Origin: Haploplasma axanthum
GTDB taxonomy: Bacteria > Bacillota_I > Bacilli_A > Acholeplasmatales > Acholeplasmataceae
Length of the DNA stretch: 64,000 nucleotides
NCBI RefSeq assembly: GCF_900660745.1
Contig: NZ_LR215048.1
Location: 930,001 to 994,000, forward strand
Direction of reading: 5' to 3'
The notes beneath the pieces were generated by a model. It made no database searches, was not told where the DNA came from, and saw only the letters and a list, made by a program, of their open reading frames with translations. Below, in pieces: positions 8,745 to 17,356 of the stretch (within the stretch, counting starts at the first letter, position 1; each line of letters begins with the position of its first letter). A program made the translations under genes and the position numbers.

Positions 8745-10979
8745 ATGATAAAAATCGTAGAGGGTACTAAAACTTTTGAAAATAAGTATAAGGGGCTAAA
8801 AAATATTAGTATAGATATATCAAATTCAGGACTATATTTATTTAGTGGATCTTCGGGTTCAGGTAAAACAACACTATTAAATTGTCTTGTGGGGATTGAT
8901 ACTTTTGATGTATCAAAAACCCAAAATATAATACCTAGTGGACAAGCAGCAATAGTCTTTCAAGATTATCAATTAATTGAACATTTTACTATTTACGAGA
9001 ATGCACTATTTATATTAGAAATAAACGGGGATAAAGATGTAAGAAAAATTGATCATGCTTTAAAGAAACTTAATTTATATGAATGGAAAGACCATAAATC
9101 AAGTGAACTATCAGGTGGTCAGAAACAAAGAGTATCAATATTACGAGCATTTTTAAGTAATAAGCCAATTATTGTTGCTGATGAGCCAACAGGAAATCTA
9201 GATTTAAAACAGTCCTTAGAAATAGCCAAAATACTAAAAGAAATTAGTGAAACAAGAATTGTTTTAGTATCTTCTCACGATTTAAACATATTTGAAGCGT
9301 TAGCAAATGAAATTTTCCTTATAGAGGATGGTACTATTAAATCACATCATATTAAAAGTGAAAATTCTAATAAACCTATAATTTCAAATAAAAATAGTAC
9401 TGAGAAACTGACTTTTAAACACATATTTAGATTTGCTACTAAAGGGTATAGTACTCAAAAATCTAAGGCATTAATTTTAATTTTCACTTTAGTTTTTAGT
9501 TTTATTCTTGCACTTACAGCATTAAATATTATGAATAATAATGTTTACAAAATAAAAGAAAAGCGATATAAGTCAGAAGAAATTGAGTATTTGGAATTAG
9601 TATCTTTTGATAATAATGGTGGTGCAATATCCATTGAAGATTCAACAAAAAATGAACTTATAAAAAAATATAATTGGGATGATTATATGGAATTTATAGA
9701 AATATTTCCTAACAAGATACCTGTTATATTAAACAAAGTACCACAAAAAATTGATATTAACAGAATTTATTTGACTGATGAAATAAAACTTAAAACCATT
9801 AGTGATCAAAAAAAGATTGAGGATAATGATGTTTTTATTAGTTATAAAATTGCAAAGCAAATAATCGAAAAGAATAATATGGCTGAAATAAAAGAGTTGT
9901 TAAATACTGAAATAACAATTAATAATACTGTTCTTAGAATAGTAAACATTATAGATGAGGATAAAGAATATTCATTAAACTTATCAAACAATGAAAAAGA
10001 TGTTTTAATAAAAATAGAACAGGCAATTTATCTTAATGAAAATACATTTATAAAAATTAGTAATAAAACAATTAGAGATAGAGTAATGTTAACTACTAAT
10101 TCGATAGATAATCAGATAGAAAGAAGAATAACAAATTATAACGATGCATTTCATAAAGAACTTTTTCTTGGTGATGCTACACTTAGTGATAATGATGTAA
10201 TTATTTCTTATCAAGATGCTTTAAGTATTGCTAAAGATGAAAATTTAGAAAATCTTTTAAATAAAGAACTTGAAGTAGTGTTTTATAAATATATTTTTGG
10301 TAATAGGTCATATACATTGAGTGAAAGAAAAACATTTAATATAAAAGGTATTCTTGTAGATTCTTTTGAACAAATTCCTTGGATTTTTAGTGATGAATCA
10401 TATTTGAAAATCTCATATAATTATGGACTAAATAATTATAAAAATAGTTCTTTAAATGGTATTTCAATCAATAACTACTCAAAATCTTTACTAGAGGATC
10501 TAGATAAATTAAATATTAGAGATTATTCCTATTCAAGTTTAGATATAAATGTAACAGATGAGTACATAAGTTCAATCTCAAATATTATTATAGTAATTGG
10601 TGGAATATTGATTTTAGTTTCTGCATTAATAATACTATCGTATATAAATAATTCAATTATTGAAAAAACACCAGAAATTGGATTATTAAGATCTTTTAAT
10701 ATAAAATTAAGACAAATAACTTTCATATTTATAGTGGAAATAATGATTTTGTTAGTTTCAGTATTTATAGTAAGTATTATATCCGAAATTTTCATAATTC
10801 AATTATTCAATAAAATGCTGATTAACCAAGGATTGATTTCATTCAACTATATTTACTATAGTTTATATTCACCTTTAATGCTTACAGCACTTTTATTGAT
10901 ATTAACATTTGTCTTCTCATTAATGATTATATCAAAGTTAAGAACTAAGACTTCAATTCAACTGATTAGATATGTTTAG
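8745..10979 (+). CDS. Fused ABC ATPase-FtsX-type permease
   Basis: A 744-residue fusion of an intact ABC ATPase and a MacB/FtsX-like permease. ATPase motifs: Walker A GSSGSGKT (35-42), Q-loop Q73, signature LSGGQ (122-126), Walker B IIVADE (142-147), H-loop H178. One membrane segment follows at about 240-262, then a large extracellular domain (about 265-605), then three C-terminal membrane segments. The single-plus-three topology is that of mechanotransmission exporters (MacB, LolCE, BceB types) rather than importers. It lies just downstream of the secreted protein gene, which it probably serves (export, sensing or self-protection). ATPase-first fusion is the reverse of MacB only in neighbours, not in domain order. 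Confidence 0.88.
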   Translation: MIKIVEGTKTFENKYKGLKNISIDISNSGLYLFSGSSGSGKTTLLNCLVGIDTFDVSKTQNIIPSGQAAIVFQDYQLIEHFTIYENALFILEINGDKDVRKIDHALKKLNLYEWKDHKSSELSGGQKQRVSILRAFLSNKPIIVADEPTGNLDLKQSLEIAKILKEISETRIVLVSSHDLNIFEALANEIFLIEDGTIKSHHIKSENSNKPIISNKNSTEKLTFKHIFRFATKGYSTQKSKALILIFTLVFSFILALTALNIMNNNVYKIKEKRYKSEEIEYLELVSFDNNGGAISIEDSTKNELIKKYNWDDYMEFIEIFPNKIPVILNKVPQKIDINRIYLTDEIKLKTISDQKKIEDNDVFISYKIAKQIIEKNNMAEIKELLNTEITINNTVLRIVNIIDEDKEYSLNLSNNEKDVLIKIEQAIYLNENTFIKISNKTIRDRVMLTTNSIDNQIERRITNYNDAFHKELFLGDATLSDNDVIISYQDALSIAKDENLENLLNKELEVVFYKYIFGNRSYTLSERKTFNIKGILVDSFEQIPWIFSDESYLKISYNYGLNNYKNSSLNGISINNYSKSLLEDLDKLNIRDYSYSSLDINVTDEYISSISNIIIVIGGILILVSALIILSYINNSIIEKTPEIGLLRSFNIKLRQITFIFIVEIMILLVSVFIVSIISEIFIIQLFNKMLINQGLISFNYIYYSLYSPLMLTALLLILTFVFSLMIISKLRTKTSIQLIRYV

Positions 10980-11196
10980 TATATTTGATAGAAATGATGG
11001 ATTTAAGGATATAACGAATACTAATTTGTAATTTGAATATAAAATTAAGACATAGTTTTAAAGTTTTTGAAAAAGTTCACGGTAAGTATGAATACCTTAA
11101 AGGCTAGAAAATTTTTTGTCCACTAAAGTATTGACAGTTCATAGAAGAAAAATCATTCACAGATAAAAAATATGGTGTACAGTCAACACATCTTTG
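10980..11196. other. Gene-free stretch with possible IS-end relic
   Basis: No gene. Reading the minus strand, 11110-11130 gives an aatactttagtgga-type sequence that also occurs at 17138-17157 on the plus strand (see findings). This may be a decayed insertion-sequence end. No terminator is evident directly after the ABC gene; the repeated hairpin at 11208-11227 probably serves. Confidence 0.35.
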
Positions 11197-11257
11197 AACG
11201 AAATAAGTGCTACACGAAAGTGTGGCATTTTTGTTTTATATAGAACATATTTAATTG
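11197..11257 (+). repeat. 61-bp direct repeat, right copy
   Basis: 59 of 61 bases match 7350-7410. The hairpin TGCTACAC-GAAA-GTGTGGCA (11208-11227) plus T-run is retained, so this copy can terminate the cassette operon. Sequence on either side of the two copies is unrelated. Confidence 0.9.
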
Positions 11258-11350
11258 TTTTTTCGTTTTGTAAAGAAATGAATAATCAAATAAATTAGGC
11301 TGATTTACTCCATAAACTTGTGTATAATGCAAGTAAGTGGAGCAAATCGT

Positions 11351-11546
11351 ATGATAATTACAATTTTAGAGTTTAAAGATAAATATAAAAAATATCTAGT
11401 GATGAAAAGATTAAAAGATTTTTAAAAATAACGACATATTTCCTATTATAAGAGAAATAGATGCAACAAATAAAAATGTTAGCAGATATTTATTTCTTCA
11501 TATAGACGAATTTTCATATCACTCTTTTGAATATATATTAGCATAA
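11351..11546 (+). pseudogene. Possible frameshifted small gene
   Basis: A TATAAT (11323-11328) and GTGGAG precede ATG 11351. The first frame (MIITILEFKDKYKKY...) stops after 24 codons. A second frame then reads through EIDATNKNVSRYLFLHIDEF to a TAA at 11544-11546. Together they look like one protein of about 65 residues broken by frameshifts. No family is recognised; it could be chance. Confidence 0.3.
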
Positions 11547-11594
11547 CACAATCTAATCTCATAAATAGTAATAAACATATGTGGCAAACTTCAA

Positions 11595-11621
11595 TAAAAA
11601 AAGCATAGTTTTCACTATACT
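11595..11621 (-). terminator. Terminator of the yolD-polymerase operon
   Basis: On the minus strand AGTATAG-TGAAAA-CTATGCT (11602-11621, one G-T pair) is followed by a T-run, just past the yolD-like stop. Confidence 0.65.
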
Positions 11622-11622
11622 T

Positions 11623-11949
11623 TTAATCATAAACAAATAAATCAACAATTGAATTAATTTCAAGTTTGTTTCTTTCAATATAAATACACATATTAAGATA
11701 ATCAATCTTTGATATATAACCAAAAATATTTTTACGATAACCATCTTGATAATATGTAACAGATATTTCACAATTATTGGATATAGCCTTATTTAGGTTT
11801 ATATCCATTTCATTTAATTGGTCTTCAGATAAAATTGGTTTATCCATTTTTCCTAGTTTATATTTTAGTTCTGTATATAAATCATTAAATCCTGCTAAAC
11901 TATCAAAAGGGCTCCATTTAATTATTCCGCGATCTTTATATTTATTCAT
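11623..11949 (-). CDS. YolD-like protein
   Basis: A small protein of 108 residues with the YolD-like pattern: an N-terminal DRGIIKWSPFDSL segment, as in proteins paired with UmuC/UvrX polymerases, then a small beta barrel-like region (ISVTYYQDGYRKNIFGYISKID). Start ATG 11949 is chosen over the upstream GTG because GGTGG lies 6 bases before it and it overlaps the polymerase stop by 8 bases. YolD proteins accompany translesion polymerases in Bacillota; their biochemical role is unsettled. Coupled translation argues for a joint function in damage tolerance. Confidence 0.72.
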   Translation of the reverse strand: MNKYKDRGIIKWSPFDSLAGFNDLYTELKYKLGKMDKPILSEDQLNEMDINLNKAISNNCEISVTYYQDGYRKNIFGYISKIDYLNMCIYIERNKLEINSIVDLFVYD

Positions 11950-13213
11950 GATGACCACCAATTAGTTTATTTCTTTCAATTATTGTTGAGGCTTCAGATA
12001 AAGAAGAAGCTCTGTTAATTGCATTTTTCCCATAACGTAATTTTACTTTATCAAGGGATTCTAAGAGTTTTCGTTCTTTTTCAATTTCTTCAAAATCCTC
12101 AAACATATCAAATTGATAAATGCTAGTAACAACTAAACTAGAAAGTGATATTGATACACCTTTTATAGGACTTGTTCCATCATATAGATTATCAAATACT
12201 TTTATACATGCGTGATAAATATCTTTGAAGTTTGATGTTGGTTGATCAAAACTTACTTGTTTATGGAAACTACCAAAATCTTTTGAATATCGCATTCCAA
12301 AATGCATTACTTTACATTTTTTTTTGCTTAGTCTAAGTCTTCTAGTTATTTCATCAGCCATTTCTAAGATAATTGTATAGATTTCAGGTGAATAATAATC
12401 ATGAAACAAAACTTGTGTGTTTCCGATACTTTTATTCTTATTTCTAAGCATATCTTTTTCTTGCAAGATACTCATATCAATTCCATGAGTGTGATACCAT
12501 AACTCTTCACCGATAACTCCGAAACGTGATTTTAGAAGATTAATATTGTAATTAGCAATATCACCAATAGTTATTAATCCAAGTTTATTAAGATTCTTTT
12601 CCATTTGTCTTCCTATTCCCCACATTTTAGATATAGGAGTAACAGGCCAAAGTTTTGATTCAATGTCATCATAAGTCCATTTTGCTATTGAGTCTTTTTC
12701 TTTTTTAGAATCAATATCAAGTGCCAACTTTGACATTAACATATTAGGTCCTACGCCACAACTAGCATATAAACCTAAATCATTATGAATTCTATCAACA
12801 ATTTTTTTAGCTAATTCAATATCAGTCATTTTATAATAACTTAGATAGTTTGTTACATCTAAAAAAGCCTCATCAATTGAATAAACATATAAATCTTCTT
12901 CAGAAATAAATTCTAAATATATTTCAATAATTTTTAACGTGTATTCCATATATAATTTCATTTGAGGTCTAGCATAAATAACTTTTTCTCTTAAATTTTC
13001 TGGGATTTCAAAAATTCTTCCTCGATTTTTAACACCTAAATTCCTTAAATATGGAGTAGTGGCTAGGCAAATAGCAGCATCTCCTCTGGATCTATCAGCA
13101 ACAACTAAAGGAGTTTCAAAAGGATCAAGATTTCTAAAAGCACACTCAACTGAAGCATAAAAACTTTTCAAATCAATACATAGAATATTTTTATGTAATT
13201 TGTATTCTTCCAT
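11942..13213 (-). CDS. Y-family translesion DNA polymerase (UmuC/DinB type)
   Basis: A 423-residue Y-family polymerase for error-prone bypass of DNA lesions. Catalytic residues are visible: D14 in CIDLKSFYASVE and D114/E115 in YSIDEAFLD. The thumb/HhH region (SKMWGIGRQMEKNLNKLGL) and the little-finger domain follow. The sequence style (KSFYASVECAFRNLDPFETPLVVAD) is that of UvrX/YqjW-type polymerases, which travel with yolD. It is the first gene of a two-gene minus-strand operon. No LexA-like operator was recognised upstream, so damage control is not shown by the sequence. Confidence 0.9.
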   Translation of the reverse strand: MEEYKLHKNILCIDLKSFYASVECAFRNLDPFETPLVVADRSRGDAAICLATTPYLRNLGVKNRGRIFEIPENLREKVIYARPQMKLYMEYTLKIIEIYLEFISEEDLYVYSIDEAFLDVTNYLSYYKMTDIELAKKIVDRIHNDLGLYASCGVGPNMLMSKLALDIDSKKEKDSIAKWTYDDIESKLWPVTPISKMWGIGRQMEKNLNKLGLITIGDIANYNINLLKSRFGVIGEELWYHTHGIDMSILQEKDMLRNKNKSIGNTQVLFHDYYSPEIYTIILEMADEITRRLRLSKKKCKVMHFGMRYSKDFGSFHKQVSFDQPTSNFKDIYHACIKVFDNLYDGTSPIKGVSISLSSLVVTSIYQFDMFEDFEEIEKERKLLESLDKVKLRYGKNAINRASSLSEASTIIERNKLIGGHHE

Positions 13214-13280
13214 ATTAAAACTCCTTTCAAGCGACTACAATTTTATTATAAATTACACCTAATTACAAGTCTAAAAATAA

Positions 13281-13877
13281 TTATTTCGGTCTTTTAAAAG
13301 TAACGATATTAGAGAGTTTGACATAGTTACTGCCTGCTATTCTTCCTAACGGATCTAGAACTTTATAATCAATATAAGAACCATCATATATTTTTTCATC
13401 TAAGTGGTAGAGAACAATCTTTCCAATAATTAAATCTGCACTTTCATTAATTTCTAGATGTTGCTCTAAAACAACTTCAAATCTAACTAAAGCTTCTTTA
13501 ATTCCTGGTGTTTTAATTAATTCGCTTTGAATCTTTGTAAGACCAACAAGGTCAACCTCACTTTTATTATATTCAAGAGATAATGCTGCATCATTAATCT
13601 GTTCGAAAAAGCTTGCACTTGGAATATTAACAACAAACTCTTTATTCTTAATGATGTTTCTAGCAGTATCCTTTGATTTTGAATCTCTTTTTAAAATTGA
13701 TAATGAAATAAGTGGCGGATTAGCTGATACAACATTAAAGAAGCTAAAAGGTGCACCATTTATTGTTTCATTCTCATTAATAGTAGTAACAAAAGCAATC
13801 GGTCTTGGAATAATTGTTCCAGATAAAATTTTATAATTCTCTTTTTCAGTTAATTGATTTGGTTTAATTAGACTCAC
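13281..13877 (-). CDS. Flavin reductase-like FMN-binding protein
   Basis: A 198-residue protein of the flavin reductase-like (flavoredoxin) fold, which binds FMN and reduces flavin or other substrates with NAD(P)H. Family features: RPIAFVTT near residue 25, NGAPFSFFNVVSANPPLI (FMN phosphate region), the KDTARNI/EFVVNI segment and a C-terminal DYKVLDPLGRIAGSNY motif. The start is GTG 13877, with AAGGA about 9 bases upstream; an overlapping ATG two bases earlier is out of frame. It is divergent from the aldo/keto reductase gene across a 98-base intergenic region. Substrate unknown. Confidence 0.83.
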   Translation of the reverse strand: MSLIKPNQLTEKENYKILSGTIIPRPIAFVTTINENETINGAPFSFFNVVSANPPLISLSILKRDSKSKDTARNIIKNKEFVVNIPSASFFEQINDAALSLEYNKSEVDLVGLTKIQSELIKTPGIKEALVRFEVVLEQHLEINESADLIIGKIVLYHLDEKIYDGSYIDYKVLDPLGRIAGSNYVKLSNIVTFKRPK

Positions 13878-13975
13878 ATTAACACATCCTTACATCTATT
13901 ATACAAATAAAATTAAAACATATAAACAAATATGATGTTATAATAAAATTATAAAATAAGTGGAGGTAATAATAT

Positions 13976-14896
13976 ATGAAGTATCAACATATTGGAGCAT
14001 CAGATATTTATGCATCACGAGTTGCATTAGGATTAATGAGAATTGCTGATAAGACTCATGAAGAAGCAGTTGAAATAATAAAAACAGCATATGATGCAGG
14101 AATCAATTTTTTTGATCATGCAGATATTTATGGTGGAGGTAAAAGTGAATTAGTTTTTGCTAAAGCGATGAAGGAGTTAAATATTCCACGTGAAAAATAT
14201 TATCTACAATCTAAAGTAGGTATTAAACCAGGCATTGCATATGATTTTAGTATGGAACATATTTTAAAAAGCGTTGATGAGATTTTAGAAAGATTAGAAA
14301 CTGATTATCTAGATTCATTATTATTACATCGTGCTGATATGTTATGGGAACCAGAAGAAATAGCAAAAGCATTTAAGATATTAAAGGAAAATGGAAAAGT
14401 TAGAAAATTTGGTGTTTCTAATATGCATCAATTCCAATTATCATATTTGAAATCAAAATTAGATTTTCCAATAATTGCTAATCAATTACAATTTTCAATT
14501 ATGCATGCTGATATGGTATCAACTGGAACATTTGTTAATACAAATTTAAAGAATGATGGATTTAATGCTATTGGAATAATTGATTATTTAAGAGAACATA
14601 ATATTACTATTCAAGCATGGTCTCCATTTCAATATGGAAGATATGAAGGTGTATTTATTGATAATGATAAATTCCCTGAATTGAATGAAAAATTAGATGA
14701 GATTGCTAAAAAATATCGAACTACAAAAACAACATTATCAGTAGCGTGGATTTTAAGACATCCAGCAAATATTCAAACAATTATTGGAACAATGAATCCA
14801 AAAAGAATTAAAGAATGTGCACAAGCAACTGAAATTATACTTTCCAGAGAAGAATGGTATGAAATATATATCGCAGCAGGAAATAGAATATTATAA
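13976..14896 (+). CDS. Aldo/keto reductase (YdhF-like)
   Basis: A 306-residue NADPH-dependent aldo/keto reductase. The catalytic tetrad is visible as D47 and Y52 (FFDHADIYGGG), K80 (LQSKVG) and H118 (LLLHRAD). The C-terminal NADPH-binding part (IIGTMNPKRIKECAQA) is present. Overall it resembles E. coli YdhF more than the voltage-channel subunit branch. RBS GGAGG precedes the start. It is monocistronic with its own terminator. The physiological carbonyl substrate cannot be told from sequence. Confidence 0.88.
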   Translation: MKYQHIGASDIYASRVALGLMRIADKTHEEAVEIIKTAYDAGINFFDHADIYGGGKSELVFAKAMKELNIPREKYYLQSKVGIKPGIAYDFSMEHILKSVDEILERLETDYLDSLLLHRADMLWEPEEIAKAFKILKENGKVRKFGVSNMHQFQLSYLKSKLDFPIIANQLQFSIMHADMVSTGTFVNTNLKNDGFNAIGIIDYLREHNITIQAWSPFQYGRYEGVFIDNDKFPELNEKLDEIAKKYRTTKTTLSVAWILRHPANIQTIIGTMNPKRIKECAQATEIILSREEWYEIYIAAGNRIL

Positions 14897-14901
14897 TGAC
14901 T

Positions 14902-14926
14902 AATGACTCATTTGAGTCATTTTTTG
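14902..14926 (+). terminator. Terminator after the aldo/keto reductase
   Basis: Stem aatgactc/gagtcatt (14902-14921) with loop ATTT and a T-run directly after. Confidence 0.8.
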
Positions 14927-14995
14927 TTGTAAGATAGAAATAAAAGATTAATTTTATGATAATTTATAAGAATGTGTTTATATTTAGTTTAGATA

Positions 14996-15004
14996 TGTTA
15001 AAAT
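14996..15004 (+). promoter_or_regulatory. Extended -10 promoter of the second accessory island
   Basis: TGT-TAAAAT (TAAAAT 14999-15004), about 44 bases before the first gene. It matches the form seen before jetA. Confidence 0.4.
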
Positions 15005-15047
15005 TAGAATATACGATATCATAAGAAGTAAAAGGGGATTACATAAT

Positions 15048-17018
15048 ATGAGAAATAATGATTATTCTTTTTTTAGGATAAATAGTAAAGATGATTTTGA
15101 AGAACTACTAGAAATCTCTAGTAAGAATAAAGTGGAATATGGTTTTATCGGTAAGAAAAGTAAGTTTATTACAAAATATAGTGTTAAAGATAATGTAACA
15201 ATAAAAGATATTTTGGAGTATAAAACTAATAATTGGAAAAAATTGAATAAAGTATTAAAAGATCTAGATTTATACGATATTAAAGATAAGAAAATTAAAG
15301 AAGTAACGTTTTTAGAGGAGCAAAAAATAGCTTTAGCAAGAGAAATTTACAACGGAAAAAAAGTAATTATTGTCGATGAACAAGATATCTATCTAGATGA
15401 AAATGCTATTAGTACTTTTTATCAACTATTAAAAGATGAGTCAATGGAAAGAACTATAATTGTAAATACAGATAATAATAGCTTAATTAATAGTTATGAT
15501 ATAAAAATAATTAACAAAGAAGAAATTATTAGAATATTTAAAGATGAAAAAAAGAATATAAATAAGAGTTTTTATTATTATCATTTAAGAAAATATTTTT
15601 TAAAAAATATTTCTAAATTTATTTTGACATTATCAATGATTTTATTATTAATGATAACTTTAATTTTATTTATTCATAAAAGTCCAAATAGACTTACTAT
15701 TGAAAAATTAAGAAAAGATGAGATTACTCATCTTGAGTTTAAAACAAATGATCATGGACTATATGAAAGTAATGATTTTGCTGATACATACATATACAAT
15801 AGATTAAATCATTTAAGTAGTATAGAAATAACTGAAGTTAAAGATTTTAATCACTTTAAATTAAATTTAAAAACAGGAAGATATCCAAATAATAATAGTG
15901 AAATTATAATAAGTAGCAATACAGAAATGAAAGAATATCAAGGTAATGCTTTAGGAAAAAAACTTATTATTAGTGGTTACAATAATGATCACGAACTTGA
16001 AATTGTTGGTGTCTTAAAAGATTTTAAAGTTAATGATGAAAATAAACTTAATTTTTTTGCTAATTACGGATTTAGAGAAGCATTTATGAAAGAAAATAGT
16101 TACGGATATGCTAAATTTGATTTTTTGATAAATAACAAGATAATTTCTTATAGTCATGCTATATTTACTACGCTAAAGGATACGAATAATGTGCAAGATG
16201 AAGATAGATTGTTTACTAGAAATGGTGAAGAAGATAAAAAAAATGTAATCTTAAAAGAAGATGAAATAATTATAAACTTATATTTATACAATGTACTATT
16301 TAAAAATCAAGATAATTATTTAACAATATCTGATTTAGAAAGTCGGATATTAGGTTTTAATAATTACGTAAAATTTGATAATTCTAAATATGTGAAAGAT
16401 ACAAATAGAATAAGCAAATATTACAAAGTTGTTGGTATTATTAAAAGTATAGGAACAGAGAATTATCCACTAATTTTAGGTACTAATGATTTACTTCAAG
16501 AAGTATTGATCAAGAATGATGATTTTAGTTTAAAAATGGTAGATACTAGTTTTAAAGGTTTGAATAAGATTCTTGTTGATAATGGATATAATACAGACAA
16601 TGAGATATATTTAGATTACTATCGAAAACTTGAAATAAGTAATAATAATATTAAAGATGCAAAGTATATTTGGTTAATAATCTCGTTAGTGATTACTGTG
16701 CTAGTGATACTTATCAATAAGATGTTTAGTGAGAATGAATTATTAGAAAATCAAGTATTAGAATCATTTGGTTATAATATCAAAAAAATGAAAATTAAGT
16801 TTTTTATAATAAAGCTAATAAGTATATTTATAGCATTTGGAATCAGTGCTTCAATTGTTAATAAATATGTAATTAATAATATTAATAAACAACTAATAGA
16901 GAATAATGTTAAACTAGTAGGTTTAAACATTTACAATGGTGCATTAACAATACTCATAGCAGTTTCAGTTATTTGGTATACTAGTTTTAAAAATAATAAA
17001 AAAGATGATACTATTTAA
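15048..17018 (+). CDS. FtsX-type permease with degenerate ABC ATPase domain
   Basis: A 656-residue protein built like its neighbours (ABC ATPase followed by permease), but the ATPase part (1-165) is shrunken and dead-looking. No Walker A exists. The signature position reads VTFLEEQKIALARE (86-99) instead of LSGGQ. Walker B survives as VIIVDE (106-111), and the H-loop histidine is N140. A membrane segment at 191-209, an extracellular domain to about 545 and three C-terminal membrane segments complete the permease. It probably works as a regulatory or structural half-transporter, perhaps using an ATPase from elsewhere (18932 or 20986 genes). RBS AAAGGGG precedes ATG 15048. The frame is intact over 656 codons, so the loss of ATPase motifs looks tolerated rather than recent decay. 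Confidence 0.8.
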   Translation: MRNNDYSFFRINSKDDFEELLEISSKNKVEYGFIGKKSKFITKYSVKDNVTIKDILEYKTNNWKKLNKVLKDLDLYDIKDKKIKEVTFLEEQKIALAREIYNGKKVIIVDEQDIYLDENAISTFYQLLKDESMERTIIVNTDNNSLINSYDIKIINKEEIIRIFKDEKKNINKSFYYYHLRKYFLKNISKFILTLSMILLLMITLILFIHKSPNRLTIEKLRKDEITHLEFKTNDHGLYESNDFADTYIYNRLNHLSSIEITEVKDFNHFKLNLKTGRYPNNNSEIIISSNTEMKEYQGNALGKKLIISGYNNDHELEIVGVLKDFKVNDENKLNFFANYGFREAFMKENSYGYAKFDFLINNKIISYSHAIFTTLKDTNNVQDEDRLFTRNGEEDKKNVILKEDEIIINLYLYNVLFKNQDNYLTISDLESRILGFNNYVKFDNSKYVKDTNRISKYYKVVGIIKSIGTENYPLILGTNDLLQEVLIKNDDFSLKMVDTSFKGLNKILVDNGYNTDNEIYLDYYRKLEISNNNIKDAKYIWLIISLVITVLVILINKMFSENELLENQVLESFGYNIKKMKIKFFIIKLISIFIAFGISASIVNKYVINNINKQLIENNVKLVGLNIYNGALTILIAVSVIWYTSFKNNKKDDTI

Positions 17019-17293
17019 AAAATCATAGAAGTACATTTCGAGTAACCTATATTAACATTAATAACTTAGAGTATTAAATATGAAAATCAAAAGAAGGATC
17101 TCAGGAATTATAGTAATTTGTACCCTATTGTCTGATAATACTTTAGTGGATAAAAAACTGTCGATTTATATAGATTCAATAAAGTTTTACTGAAGTTAAG
17201 AACTTTTTTGTCAAATTTTTATTTCTTTTTTAGTATTAGAAATATTAATATATGTCAATAATAGGTAAATATATATATTTTATTCTAAAAAAA
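17019..17293. other. Intergenic stretch with IS-end-like relic
   Basis: No gene. 17138-17157 repeats, in inverted orientation, the sequence at 11110-11130 (shared aatactttagtgga followed by an A-run). The remainder is AT-rich without visible structure. Confidence 0.35.
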
Positions 17294-17322
17294 TTGATTT
17301 TTATTAATAAAAGTGCTAAAAT
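17294..17322 (+). promoter_or_regulatory. Promoter of the interrupted secreted-protein gene
   Basis: TTGATT (17294-17299), 17-base spacer, TAAAAT (17317-17322) with an extended TGC in front. It places transcription start about 28 bases before ATG 17357. Confidence 0.6.
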
Positions 17323-17356
17323 ACAAGTAATAAAACTAAAAAAAGGGGATAGAATA

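Noticed and set aside
7936-10979. Lactococcin 972-type bacteriocin locus
   Set aside because: The transporter idea fits, but the secreted protein is much longer, lacks the family pattern I know, and no DUF1430-type separate membrane protein is present.
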